NCBI GenBank assembly: GCA_029582265.1
Contig: CM055830.1
Span: 21,475,365-21,539,364, forward strand
From: Zoroaster sp. YZ-2022
Lineage: Eukaryota > Echinodermata > Asteroidea > Forcipulatida > Zoroasteridae
Reading direction: 5' to 3'
DNA: 64,000 nt
A program made the position numbers and the translations under genes. The number at the start of each line of letters is the position of its first letter. Position 1 is the first letter of the stretch. Below the pieces are notes generated by a model that made no database searches, had not been told where the DNA came from, and saw only the letters and a list, made by a program, of their open reading frames with translations. Positions 45,567 to 60,500 of the stretch are shown here, piece by piece.

Positions 45567-48500
45567 AACCTAAGATTTAATTTGGATATAAATTTGTCGG
45601 GCTTCCTTAAAAACTTTTAAAGTTATAACCGTCGCTAGAAATAATTTCATTCGTATTTGTGTTTTAATCACAACAATATAGGCTGTCTACCCTGAGTTAT
45701 GGCCCGTATTTTGACAGTATTTTGCGTAAGGGTTCAGTATGCATGGAGACCATTTAAGGTATGAAGAAATTATCTAAATGTAAACGTCATGTGATTTCCT
45801 AAAAGAGGAGAACCTAAGCTTTAATTTGGATATAAATTTGTCGGCCTCCCTTAAAAACTTTTAAAGTTATAACCGTCGCTAGAAATAATTTCATTCGTAT
45901 TGTATTTTATTCACTACAGGATAGGCTGTTTACCCTGAGTTATGGCGCGTATTTTGACAGTATTTGCGGAGGGCTAAGTGTGCATGGGAGGCCGTTTAAG
46001 GTATGAAGAAATTATCTAAATGTAAAAGTCATGTGATTTCCTAAAAGAGGAGAACCTAAGCTTTAATTTGGATATAAATTTGTCGGCCTCCCTTAAAAAC
46101 TTTTAAAGTTATAACCGTCGCTAAAAATAATTTCATTCGTATTTGTGTTTTAATCACAACAATATAGGCTGTCTACCCTGAGTTATGGCCCGTATTTTGA
46201 CAGTATTTTACGGGGGGCTAAGTGTGCATGGAGGCCATTTAAGGTATGAAGAAATTATCTAAATGTAAAAGTCATGTGATTTCCTAAAGAGAGAACCTAA
46301 GCTTTAATTTGGATATAAATTTGTCGGCCTCCCTTAAAAACTTTTAAAGTTATAACCGTCGCTAGAAATAATTTCATTCGTATTTGTGTTTTAATCACAA
46401 CAATGTCGGGTGTTTACCCTGAGTTATGGCCCGTATTTTGACAGTGTTTTGCGGACGGTTCAGTATGCAAGGAGGCCATTTAAGGTATGAAGAAATTATC
46501 TAAATGAAAAATTCATGTGATTTCCTAAACGACGAGAACCTAAGCATTAATTTGGATATAAATTTGTCGGCCTCCCATAAAAACTTTTAAAGTTATAACC
46601 GTCGCTAGAAATAATTTCATTCGTATTTGTCTTTTAATCACAACAATATAGGCTGTCTACCCTGAGTTATGGCCCGTATTTTGACAGTATTTTGCGGAGG
46701 GTTCAGTATGCAAGGAGGCCATTTAAGGTATGAAGAAATTATCTAAATGTAAAAGTCATGTGATTTCCTAAAAGAGGAGAACCTAAGCTTTAATTTGGAT
46801 ATAAATTTGTCGCCCTCCCTTAAAAACTTTTAAAGTTATAACCGTCGCTAGAAATAATTTCATTCGTATTTGTGTTTAATCCCACAACAATATAGGCTGT
46901 CTACCCTGAGTTATGGCCCGTATTTTGACAGTATTTTGCGGAGGGTTCAGTGTGCATGGAGGCCATTTAAGGTATGAAGAAATTATCTAAATGTAAAAGT
47001 CATGTGATTTCCTAAAGATGAGAACCTAAGCTTTAATTTGGATATAAATTTGTCGGCTCTCCTTAAAAACTTTTAAAAGTTATAACCGTCGCTAGAAATA
47101 ATTTCATTCGTATTTGTGTTTTAATCACAACAATGTCGGGTGTTTACCCTGAGTTATGGCGCGTATTTTGACCGTATTTCACGGAGGGCTAAGTGTGCAT
47201 GGAGGCCGTTTAAGGTATGAAGAAATTGTCTAAATGTAAAAGTCATGTGATTTCCTAAAAGAGGAGAACCTAAGCTTTAATTTGGATATAAATTTGTCGG
47301 CCTCCCTTAAAAACTTTTAAAGTTATAACCGTCGCTAGAAATAATTTCATTCGTATTTGTGTTTAATCACAACAATATAGGCTGTCTACCCTGAGTTATG
47401 GCCGTATTTTGACAGTATTTTGCGGAGGTTCAGTGTGCATGGAGGGCCTTTAAGGTATGAAGAAATTATCTAAATGTAAAAGTCATGTGATTTCCTAAAG
47501 AGGAGAACCTAAGCTTTAATTTGGATATAAATTTGTCGGCCCTTCATAAAAACTTTTAAAGTTATAACCGCCGCTACAAATAATTTCATTCGTATTTGTG
47601 TTTTAATCACAACAATGTCGGGTGTTTACCCGGAGTTATGGCCCGTATTTTGACGGTATTTTACGGACGGCTAAGTCTGCATTGAGGCCGTTTAAGGTAT
47701 GAAGAAATTGTCTAAATGTAAAAGTCATGTGATTTCCTAAAGAGGAGAACCTAAGCTTTAATTTGGATATAAATTTGTCGGCCTCCCTTAAAAACTTTTA
47801 AAGTTATAACCGTCGCTAGAAATAATTTCATTCCTATTTGTCTTTTAATCACAACAATATAGGCTGTCTACCCTGAGTTATGGCCCGTATTTTGACAGTG
47901 TTTTGCGGACGGTTCAGTATGCAAGGAGGCCATTTAAGGTATGAAGAAATTATCTAAATGTAAAAGTCATGTGATTTCCTAAAAGACGAGAACCTAAGCT
48001 TTAATTTGGATATACATTTGTCGGCCTCCCTTAAAAACTTTTAAAGTTATAACCGTCGCTAGAAATAATTTCATTCGTATTTGTGTTTTAATCACAACAA
48101 TGTCGGGTGTTTACCCTGAGTTATGGCCCGTATTTTGACAGCATTTTGCGGAGGGCTAAGTGTGCATGGTGGTCCTTTAAGGTATGAAGAAATTATCTAA
48201 ATGTAAAAGTCATGTGATTTCCTAAAAGATGAGAACCTAAGCTTTAATTTAGATATAAATTTGTCGGCCTCCCTTAAAAACTTTTAAAGTTATAACCGTC
48301 GCTAGAAATAATTTCATTCGTATTTGTGTTTTAATCACAACAATGTCGGGTGTTTACCCTGAGTTATGGCGCGTATTTTGACCGTATTTTACGGAGGGTT
48401 CAGTGTGCATGGAGGCCATTTAAGGTATGAAGAAATTATCTAAATGTAAAAGTCATGTGATTTCCTAAAAGAGGAGAACCTAAGCTTTAATTTGGATATA

Positions 48501-51500
48501 AATTTGTCGGCCTTCCTTAAAAACTTTTAAAGTTATAACCGCCGCTACAAATAATTTCATTCGTATTTGTGTTTTAATCACAACAATGTCGGGTGTTTAC
48601 CCCGAGTTATGGCCCGTATTTTGACGGTATTTTACGGACGGCTAAGTGTGCATGGAGGCCGTTTAAGGTATGAAGAAATTGTCTAAATGTAAAAGTCATG
48701 TGATTTCCTAAAAGAGGAGAACCTAAGCTTTAATTTGGATATAAATTTGTCGGCCTCCCTTAAAAACTTTTAAAGTTATAACCGTCGCTAGAAATAATTT
48801 CATTCGTATTTGTCTTTTAATCACAACAATATAGGCTGTCTACCCTGAGTTATGGCCCGTATTTTGACAGTGTTTTGCGGACGGTTCAGTATGCAAGGAG
48901 GCCATTTAAGGTATGAAGAAATTATCTAAATGTAAAAGTCATGTGATTTCCTAAAAGACGAGAACCTAAGCTTTAATTTGGATATACATTTGTCGGCCTC
49001 CCTTAAAAACTTTTAAAGTTATAACCGTCGCTAGAAATAATTTCATTCGTATGTTGTGTTTTAATCACAACAATGTCGGGTGTCTTACCCTGAGTTATGG
49101 CCCGTATTTTGACAGCATTTGCGGAGGGCTAAGTGTGCATGGTGGTCCTTTAAGGTATGAAGATATTATCTAAATGTAAAAGTCATGTGATTTCCTAAAG
49201 ATGAGAACCTAAGCTTTAATTTGGATATAAATTTGTCGGCCTCCCTTAAAAACCTTTAAAGTTATACCCGTCGCTAGAAATAATTTCATTCGTATTTGTG
49301 TTTTAATCACAACAATGTCGGGTGTTTACCCTGTGTTATGGCCCGTATTTTTGACCGTATTTTACGGAGGGCTAAGTGTGCATGGAGGCCGTTTAAGGTA
49401 TGAAGAAATTGTCTAAATGTAAAAGTCATGTGATTTCCTAAAAGAGGAGAACCTAAGCTTTAATTTGGATATAAATTTGTCGGCCTCCCTAAAAAACTTT
49501 TAAAGTTATAACCGTCGCTAGAAATAATTTCATTCGTATTTGTCTTTTAATCACAACAATATAGGCTGTCTACCCTGAGTTATGGCCCGTATTTTGACAG
49601 TGTTTTGCGGACGGTTCAGTATGCAAGGAGGCCATTTAAGGTATGAAGAAATTATCTAAATGTAAAAGTCATGTGATTTCCTAAAAGACGAGAACCTAAG
49701 CTTTAATTTGGATATAAATTTGTCGGCCTCCCTTAAAAACTTTTAAAGTTATAACCGTCGCTAGAAATAATTTCATTCGTATTTGTGTTTTAATCACAAC
49801 AATGTCGGGTGTTTACCCTGAGTTATGGCCCGTATTTTGACAGCATTTTGCGGAGGGCTAAGTGTGCATGGTGGTCCTTTAAGGTATGAAGAAATTATCT
49901 AAATGTAAAAGTCATGTGATTTCCTAAAAGATGAGAACCTAAGCTTTAATTTAGATATAAATTTGTCGGCCTCCCTTAAAAACTTTTAAAGTTATAACCG
50001 TCGCTAGAAATAATTTCATTCGTATTTGTGTTTTAATCACAACAATGTCGGGTGTTTACCCTGAGTTATGGCGCGTATTTTGACCGTATTTCACGGAGGG
50101 CTAAGTGTGCATGGAGGCCGTTTAAGGTATGAAGAAATTGTCTAAATGTAAAAGTCATGTGATTTCCTAAAAGATGAGAACCTAAGCTTTAATTTAGATA
50201 TAAATTTGTCGGCCTCCCTTAAAAACTTTTAAAGTTATAACCGTCGCTAGAAATAATTTCATTCGTATTTGTGTTTTAATCACAACAATGTCAGGTGTTT
50301 ACCCAGAGTTATGGCCCGTATTTTGACAGTATTTTGCGGAGGGCTGAGTGTGCATGGAGGCCATTTAAGGTATGAAGAAATTATCTAAATGTAAAAGTCA
50401 TGTGATTTCCTAAAAGAGGAGAACCTAAGCTTTAATTTGGATATAAATTTGTCGGCCTCCCTTAAAAACTTTTAAAGTTATAACCGTCGCTAGAAATAAT
50501 TTCATTCGTATTTGTGTTTTAATCACAACAATGTCGGGTGTTTACCCTGAGTTATGGCCCGTATTTTGACGGTATTTTACGGAGGGCTAAGTGTGCATGG
50601 AGGCCGTTTAAGGTATGAAGAAATTGTCTAAATGTAAAAGTCATGTGATTTCCTAAAAGAGGAGAACCTAAGCTTTAATTTGGATATAAATTTGTCGGCC
50701 TCCCTTAAAAACTTTTAAAGTTATAACCGTCGCTAGAAATAATTTCATTCGTATTTGTCTTTTAATCACAACAATATAGGCTGTCTACCCTGAGTTATGG
50801 CCCGTATTTTGACAGTGTTTTGCGGACGGTTCAGTATGCAAGGAGGCCATTTAAGGTATGAAGAAATTATCTAAATGTAAAAGTCATGTGATTTCCTAAA
50901 AGACGAGAACCTAAGCTTTAATTTGGATATAAATTTGACGGCCTCCCATAAAAACTTTTAAAGTTATAACCGTCGCTAGAAATAATTTCATTCGTATGTT
51001 GTGTTTTAATCACAACAATGTCGGGTGTTTACCCTGAGTTATGGCCCGTATTTTGACAGCATTTTGCGGAGGGCTAAGTGTGCATGGTGGTCCTTTAAGG
51101 TATGAAGAAATTATCTAAATGTAAAAGTCATGTGATTTCCTAAAAGATGAGAACCTAAGCTTTAATTTAGATATAAATTTGTCGGCCTCCCTTAAAAACT
51201 TTTAAAGTTATAACCGTCGCTAGAAATAATTTCATTCGTATTTGTGTTTTAATCACAACAATGTCGGGTGTTTACCCTGAGTTATGGCGCGTATTTTGAC
51301 CGTATTTTACGGAGGGCTAAGTGTGCATGGAGGCCGTTTAAGGTATGAAGAAATTGTCTAAATGTAAAAGTCATGTGATTTCCTAAAAGAGGAGAACCTA
51401 AGCTTTAATTTGGATATAAATTTGTCGGCCTCCCTTAAAAACTTTTAAAGTTATAACCGTCGCTAGAAATAATTTCATTCGTATTTGTCTTTTAATCACA

Positions 51501-54500
51501 ACAATATAGGCTGTCTACCCTGAGTTATGGCCCGTATTTTGACAGTGTTTTGCGGACGGTTCAGTATGCAAGGAGGCCATTTAAGGTATGAAGAAATTAT
51601 CTAAATGTAAAAGTCATGTGATTTCCTAAAAGACGAGAACCTAAGCTTTAATTTGGATATACATTTGTCGGCCTCCCTTAAAAACTTTTAAAGTTATAAC
51701 CGTCGCTAGAAATAATTTCATTCGTATTTGTGTTTTAATCACAACAATGTCGGGTGTTTACCCTGAGTTATGGCCCGTATTTTGACAGCATTTTGCGGAG
51801 GGCTAAGTGTGCATGGTGGTCCTTTAAGGTATGAAGAAATTATCTAAATGTAAAAGTCATGTGATTTCCTAAAAGATGAGAACCTAAGCTTTAATTTAGA
51901 TATAAATTTGTCGGCCTCCCTTAAAAACTTTTAAAGTTATAACCGTCGCTAGAAATAATTTCATTCGTATTTGTGTTTTAATCACAACAATGTCAGGTGT
52001 TTACCCTGAGTTATGGCCCGTATTTTGACCGTATTTACGGAGGGCTAAAGTGTGCATGGAGGCCGTTTAAGGTATGAACAAATTGTCTAAATGTAAAAAG
52101 TCATGTGATTTCCTAAAAGAGGAGAACCTAAGCTTTAATTTGGATATAAATTTGTCGGCCTCCCTTAAAAACTTTTAAAGTTATAACCGTCGCTAAAAAT
52201 AATTTCATTCGTATTTGTGTTTTAATCACAACAATGTCGGGTGTTTACCCTGAGTTATGGCCCGTATTTTGACAGTATTTTACGGACGGCTAAGTGTGCA
52301 TGGAGGCCGTTTAAGGTATGAAGAAATTGTCTAAATGTAAAAGTCATGTGATTTCCTAAAAGAGGAGAACCTAAGCTTTAATTTGGATATAAATTTGTCG
52401 GCCTCCCTTAAAAACTTTTAAAGTTATAACCGTCGCTAGAAATAATTTCATTCGTATTTGTCTTTTAATCACAACAATATAGGCTGTCTACCCTGAGTTA
52501 TGGCCCGTATTTTGACAGTGTTTTGCGGACGGTTCAGTATGCAAGGAGGCCATTTAAGGTATGAAGAAATTATCTAAATGTAAAAGTCATGTGATTTCCT
52601 AAAAGAGGAGAACCTAAGCTTTAATTTGGATATAAATTTGTCGGCCTCCCTTAAAAACTTTTAAAGTTATAACCGTCGCTAGAAATAATTTCATTCGTAT
52701 TTGTGTTTTAATCACAACAATGTCGGGTGTTTACCCTGAGTTATGGCCCGTATTTTGACAGCATTTTGCGGAGGGCTAAGTGTGCATGGTGGTCCTTTAA
52801 GGTATGAAGAAATTATCTAAATGTAAAAGTCATGTGATTTCCTAAAAGATGAGAACCTAAGCTTTAATTTGGATATAAATTTGTCGGCCTCCCTTAAAAA
52901 CTTTTAAAGTTATAACCGTCGCTAGAAATAATTTCATTCGTATTTGTGTTTTAATCACAACAATGTCGGGTGTTTACCCTGAGTTATGGCGCGTATTTTG
53001 ACCGTATTTTACGGAGGGCTAAGTGTGCATGGAGGCCGTTTAAGGTATGAAGAAATTGTCTAAATGTAAAAGTCATGTGATTTCCTAAAAGAGGAGAACC
53101 TAAGCTTTAATTTGGATATAAATTTGTCGGCCTCATAAAACTTTTAAAGTTATAACCGTCGCTAGAAATAATTTCATTCGTATTTGTGTTTTAATCACAA
53201 CAATATAGGCTGTCTACCCTGAGTTATGGCCCGTATTTTGACAGTATTTTGCCGAGGGTTCAGTGTGCATGGAAGCCATTTAAGGTATGAAGAAATTATC
53301 TAAATGTAAAAGTCATGTGATTTCCTAAAAGAGAAGAACCTAAACTTTAATATGGATATAAATTTGTCGGCCTCCCTTAAAAACTTTTAAAGTTATAACC
53401 GTCGCTAGAAATAATTTCATTCGTATTTGTGTTTTAATCACAACAATGTCGGGTGTTTACCCTGAGTTATGGCCCGTATTTTGACCGTATTTTACGGAGG
53501 GCTAAGTGTGCATGGAGGCCGATTAAGGTATGAAGAAATTGTCTAAATGTAAAAGTCATGTGATTTCCTAAAAGAGGAGAACCTAAGCTTTAATTTGGAT
53601 ATAAATTTGTCGGCCTCCTTAAAACTTTTAAAGTTATAACCGTCGCTAGAAATAATTTCATTCGTATGTGTGTTTTAATCACAACAATGTCGGGTGTTTA
53701 CCCTGAGTTATGGCCCGTATTTTGACGTATTTTACGGAGGGCTAAGTGTGCATGGAGGCCGTTTAAGGTATGAAGAAATTGTCTAAATGTAAAAGTCATG
53801 TGATTTCCTAAATGAGGAGAACCTAAGCTTTAATTTGGATATAAATTTGTCGGCCTCATAAAACTTTTAAAGTTATAACCGTCGCTAGAAATAATTTCAT
53901 TCGTATTTGTGTTTTAATCACAACAATATCGGGTGTTTACCCTGAGTTATGGCCCGTATTTTGACGGTATTTTACGGAGGGTTCAGTATGCATGGAGGCC
54001 ATTTAAGGTATGAAGAAATTATCTAAATGTAAAAGTCATGTGATTTCCTAAAAGAGGAGAACCTAAGCTTTAATTTGGATATAAATTTGTCGGCCTCCCT
54101 TAAAAACTTTTAAAGTTATAACCGTCGCTAGAAATAATTTCATTCGTATTTGTGTTTTAATCACAACAATATAGGCTGTCTACCTGGAGTTATGGCCCGT
54201 ATTTTGATAGTATTTTGCGGAGGGTTCAGTGTGCATGGAGGCCATTTAAGGTATGAAGAAATTATCTAAATGTAAAAGTCATGTGATTTCCTAAAAGAGG
54301 AGAACCTAAGCTTTAATTTGGATATACATTTGTCGGCCTCCCTTAAAAACTTTTAAAGTTATAACCGTCGCTAGAAATAATTTCATTCGTATTTGTGTTT
54401 TAATCACAACAATGTCGGGTGTTTACCCTGAGTTATGGCCCGTATTTTGACAGCATTTTGCGGAGGGCTAAGTGTGCATGGTGGTCCTTTAAGGTATGAA

Positions 54501-57500
54501 GAAATTATCTAAATGTAAAAGTCATGTGATTTCCTAAAAGATGAGAACCTAAGCTTTAATTTGGATATAAATTTGTCGGCCTCCCTTAAAAACTTTTAAA
54601 GTTATAACCGTCGCTAGAAATAATTTCATTCGTATTTGTGTTTTAATCACAACAATGTCGGGTGTTTACCCTGAGTTATGGCGCGTATTTTGACCGTATT
54701 TTACGGAGGGCTAAGTGTGCATGGAGGCCGTTTAAGGTATGAAGAAATTGTCTAAATGTAAAAGTCATGTGATTTCCTAAAAGAGGAGAACCTAAGCTTT
54801 AATTTGGATATAAATTTGTCGGCCTCATAAAACTTTTAAAGTTATAACCGTCGCTAGAAATAATTTCATTCGTATTTGTGTTTTAATCACAACAATATAG
54901 GCTGTCTACCCTGAGTTATGGCCCGTATTTTGACAGTATTTTGCGGAGGTTCAGTGTGCATGGAAGGCCATTTAAGGTATGAAGAAATTATCTAAATGTA
55001 AAAGTCATGTGATTTCCTAAAAGAGGAGAACCTAAGCTTTAATTTGGATATAAATTTGTCGGCCTCCCTTAAAAACCTTTAAAGTTATAACCGTCGCTAG
55101 AAATAATTTCATTCGTATTTGTGTTTTAATCACAACAATGTCAGGTGTTTAGCCAGAGTTATGGCCCGTATTTTGATCGTATTTTACGGGGGGCTAAGTG
55201 TGCATGGAGGCCGTTTAAGGTATGAAGAAATTGTCTAAATGTAAAAGTCATGTGATTTCCTAAAAGAGGAGAACCTAAGCTTTAATTTGGATATAAATTT
55301 GTCGGCCTCCCTTAAAAACTTTTAAAGTTATAACCGTCGCTAGAAATAATTTCATTCGTATTTGTGTTTTAATCACAACAATATAGGCTGTCTACCCTGA
55401 GTTATGGCCCGTATTTTACGGAGGACTAAGTGTGCATGGAGGCCGTTTAAGGTATGAAGAAATTGTCTAAATGTAAAAGTCATGTGATTTCCTAAAAGAG
55501 GAGAACCTAAGCTTTAATTTGGATATAAATTTGTCGGCCTCCCTTAAAAACTTTTAAAGTTATAACCGTCGCTAGAAATAATTTCATTCGTATTTGTGTT
55601 TTAATCACAACAATATAGGCTGTCTACCCTGAGTTATGGCCCGTATTTTGACAGTGTTTTGCGGAGGGATAAGTGTGCATGGAGGCCATTTAAGGTATGA
55701 AGAAATTATCTAAATGTAAAAGTCATGTGATTTCCTAAAAGAGGAGAACCTAAGCTTTAATTTGGATATAAATTTGTCGGCCTCCCTTAAAAACTTTTAA
55801 AGTTATAACCGTCGCTAGAAATAATTTCATTCGTATTTGTGTTTTAATCACAACAATGTCAGGTGTTTACCCAGAGTTATGGCCCGTATTTTGATCGTAT
55901 TTTACGGAGGGCTAAGTGTGCATGGAGGCCGTTTAAGGTATGAAGAAATTGTCTAAATGTAAAAGTCATGTGATTTCCTAAAAGAGGAGAACCTAAGCTT
56001 TAATTTGGATATAAATTTGTCGGCCTCCTTAAAAACTTTTAAAGTTATAACCGTCGCTAGAAATAATTTCATTCGTATTTGTGTTTTAATCACAACAATG
56101 TAGTGTGTTTTACCCTGAGTATGGCCCGTATTTTGACCGTATTTTACGGAGGCGTAAGTGTGCATGGAGGCCGTTTAAGGGTATGAAGAAATTGTCTAAA
56201 TGTAAAAGTCATGTGATTTCCTAAAGAGGAGAACCTAAGCTTTAATTTGGATATAAATTTGTCGGCCTCCCTTAAAAACTTTTAAAGTTATAACCGTCGC
56301 TAGAAATAATTTCATTCGTATTTGTCTTTTAATCACAACAATATAGGCTGTCTACCCTGAGTTATGGCCCGTATTTTGACAGTGTTTTGCGGACGGTTCA
56401 GTATGCAAGGAGGCCATTTAAGGTATGAAGAAATTATCTAAATGTAAAAGTCATGTGATTTCCTAAAAGAGGAGAACCTAAGCTTTAATTTGGATATAAA
56501 TTTGTCGGCCTCCCTTAAAAACTGTTAAAGTTATAACCGTCGCTAGAAATAATTTCATTCGTATTTGTGTTTTAATCACAACAATATAGGCTGTCTACCC
56601 TGAGTTATGGCCCGTATTTTGACAGTATTTTGCGGAGGGTTCAGTATGCAAGGAGGCCATTTAAGGTATGAAGAAATTATCTAAATGTAAAAGTCATGTG
56701 ATTTCCTAAAAGAGGAGAACCTAAGCTTTAATTTGGATATAAATTTGTCGCCCTCCCTTAAAAACTTTTAAAGTTATAACCGTCGCTAGAAATAATTTCA
56801 TTCGTATTTGTGTTTTAATCACAACAATGTCGGGTGTTTACCCTGAGTTATGGCCCGTATTTTGACAGCATTTTGCGGAGGGCTAAGTGTGCATGGTGGT
56901 CCTTTAAGGTATGAAGAAATTATCTAAATGTAAAAGTCATGTGATTTCCTAAAAGAGGAGAACCTAAGCTTTAATTTGGATATAAATTTGTCGGCCTCCC
57001 TTAAAAACTTTTAAAGTTATAACCGTCGCTAGAAATAATTTCATTCGTATTTGTGTTTTAATCACAACAATGTCGGGTGTTTACCCTGAGTTATGGCCCG
57101 TATTTTGACCGTATTTTACGGAGGGCTAAGTGTGCATGGAGGCCGTTTAAGGTATGAAGAAATTGTCTAAATGTAAAAGTCATGTGATTTCCTAAAAGAG
57201 GAGAACCTAAGCTTTAATTTGGATATAAATTTGTCGGCCTCCCTTAAAAACTTTTAAAGTTATAACCGTCGCTAGAAATAATTTCATTCGTATTTGTGTT
57301 TTAATCACAACAATATAGGCTGTCTACCCTGAGTTATGGCCCGTATTTTGACAGTATTTTGCGGAGGGTTCAGTGTGCATGGAAGCCATTTAAGGTATGA
57401 AGAAATTATCTAAATGTAAAAGTCATGTGATTTCCTAAAAGAGAAGAACCTAAGCTTTAATTTGGATATAAATTTGTCGGCCTCCCTTAAAAACTTTTAA

Positions 57501-60500
57501 AGTTATAACCGTCGCTAGAAATAATTTCATTCGTATTTGTGTTTTAATCACAACAATGTCAGGTGTTTACCCAGAGTTATGGCCCGTATTTTGACCGTAT
57601 TTTACGGAGGGCTAAGTGTGCATGGAGGCCGTTTAAGGTATGAAGAAATTGTCTAAATGTAAAAGTCATGTGATTTCCTAAAAGAGGAGAACCTAAGCTT
57701 TAATTTGGATATAAATTTGTCGGCCTCCCTTAAAAACTTTTAAAGTTATACCCGTCGCTAAAAATAATTTCATTCGTATTTGTGTTTTAATCACAACAAT
57801 GTCGGGTGTTTACCCTGAGTTATGGCGCGTATTTTGACCGTATTTTACGGAGGGCTAAGTGTGCATGGAGGCCGTTTAAGGTATGAAGAAATTATCTAAA
57901 TGTAAAAGTCATGTAATTTCCTAAAAGAGGAGAAGCTAAGCTTTAATTTGGATATAAATTTGTCGGCCTTCCTTAAAAACTTTTAAAGTTATAACCGTCG
58001 CTAGAAATAATTTCATTCCTATTTGTCTTTTAATCACAACAATATAGGGTGTCTACCCTGAGTTATGGCCCGTATTTTGACAGTGTTTTGCGGACGGTTC
58101 AGTATGCAAGGAGGCCATTTAAGGTATGAAGAAATTATCTAAATGTAAAAGTCATGTGATTTCCTAAACGATGAGAACCTAAGCTTTAATTTGGATATAA
58201 ATTTGTCTGCCTCCCTTAAAAACTTTTAAAGTTATACCCGTCGCTAGAAATAATTTCATTCGTATTTGTGTTTTAATCACAACAATGTCGGGTGTTTACC
58301 CTGAGTTATGGCGCGTATTTTGACCGTATTTTACGGAGGGCTAAGTGTGCATGGAGGCCGTTTAAGGTATGAAGAAATTGTCTAAATGTAAAAGTCATGT
58401 GATTTCCTAAAAGAGGAGAACCTAAGCTTTAATTTGGATATAAATTTGTCGGCCTCCCTTAAAAACTTTTAAAGTTATAACCGTCGCTAGAAATAATTTC
58501 ATTCGTATTTGTGTTTTAATCACAACAATATAGGCTGTCTACCCTGAGTTATGGCCCGTATTTTGACAGTATTTTGCCGAGGGTTCAGTGTGCATGGAAG
58601 CCATTTAAGGTATGAAGAAATTATCTAAATGTAAAAGTCATGTGATTTCCTAAAAGAGAAGAACCTAAACTTTAATTTGGATATAAATTTGTCGGCCTCC
58701 CTTAAAAACTTTTAAAGTTATAACCGTCGCTAGAAATAATTTCATTCGTATTTGTGTTTTAATCACAACAATGTCGGGTGTTTACCCTGAGTTATGGCCC
58801 GTATTTTGACCGTATTTTACGGAGGGCTAAGTGTGCATGGAGGCCGTTTAAGGTATGAAGAAATTGTCTAAATGTAAAAGTCATTTGATTACATAAAAAG
58901 AGAGACGCTAAGCTATAATTTGTATATAAATTTGTCGGCCTCCCTTAAAACTTTTAAAGTTATAACCGTCGCTAGAAATAATTTCATTCGTATTTGTGTT
59001 TTAATCACAACAATATAGGCTGTCTACCCTGAGTTATGGCCCGTATTTTGACAGTATTTTGCGGAGGGTTCAGTGTGCATGGAGGCCATTTAAGGTATGA
59101 AGAAATTATCTAAATGTAAAAGTCATGTGATTTCCTAAAGAGGAGAACCTAAGCTTTAATTTGGATATAAATTTGTCGGCCTCCCTTAAAAACTTTTAAA
59201 GTTATAACCGTCGCTAGAAATAATTTCATTCGTATTTGTGTTTAATCACAACAATGTCAGGTGTTTACCCACAGTTATGGCCCGTATTTTGATCGTATTT
59301 TACGGAGGGCTAAGTGTGCATGGAGGCCGTTTAAGGTATGAAGAAATTGTCTAAATGTAAAAGTCATGTGATTTCCTAAAGAGGAGAACCTAAGCTTTAA
59401 TTTGGATATAAATTTGTCGGCCTCCCTTAAAAACTTTTAAAGTTATAACCGTCGCTAGAAATAATTTCATTCGTATGTTGTGTTTTAATCACAACAATAT
59501 AGGCTGTCTACCCTGAGTTATGGCCCGTATTTTGACAGTATTTTGCGGAGGTTCAGTATGCAAGGAGGCCATTTAAGGTATGAAGAAATTATCTAAATGT
59601 AAAAGTCATGTGATTTCCTAAAGAGAGAACCTAAGCTTTAATTTGGATATAAATTTGTCGGCCTCCTTAAAAACTTTTAAAGTTATAACCGTCGCTAGAA
59701 ATAATTTCATTCGTATTTGTGTTTTCATCAGAACAATGTCAGTGTTTACCCTGAGTTATGGCGCGTATTTTGACAGTATTTTACGGAGGGCAAAGAGTGC
59801 ATGGAGGCCGTTTAAGGTATGAAGAAATTATCTAAATGTAAAAGTCATGTGATTTCCTAAAAGAGGAGAATCTAAGCTTTAATTTGGATATAAATTTGTC
59901 GGCCTCCCTTAAAAAACATTTAAAGTTATAACCGTCGCTAGAAATAATTTCATTCGTATTTGTGTTTTAATCACAACAATATAGGCTGTCTACCCTGAGT
60001 TATGGCCCGTATTTTGACAGTATTTTGCGGAGGGTTCAGTGTGCATGGAGGCCATTTAAGGTATGAAGAAATTATCTAAATGTAAGTCATGTGATTTCCT
60101 AAAAGAGGAGAACCTAAGCTTTAATTTGGATATAAATTTGTCGGCCTCGCTTAAAAACTTTTAAAGTTATAACCGTCGCTAGAAATAATTTCATTCGTAT
60201 TTGTGTTTTAATCACAACAATGTCAGGTGTTTACCCTGAGTTATGGCCCGTATTTTGACAGTATTTTGCGGAGGGCTAAGTGTGCATGGAGGCCGTTGGG
60301 GTATGAAGAAATTATCTAAATGTAAAAGTCATGTGATTTCCTAAAAGAGGAGAACCTAAGCTTTAATTTGGATATAAATTTGTCGGCCTCCCTTAAAAAC
60401 TTTTAAAGTTATAACCGTCGCTAGAAATAATTTCATTCGTATTTGTGTTTTAATCACAACAATGTCAGGTGTTTACCCAGAGTTATGGCCCGTATTTTGA

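Noticed and set aside
55953..56165. 70-codon minus-strand frame in the satellite
   Set aside because: It is present in one monomer variant only; neighbouring monomers break it.
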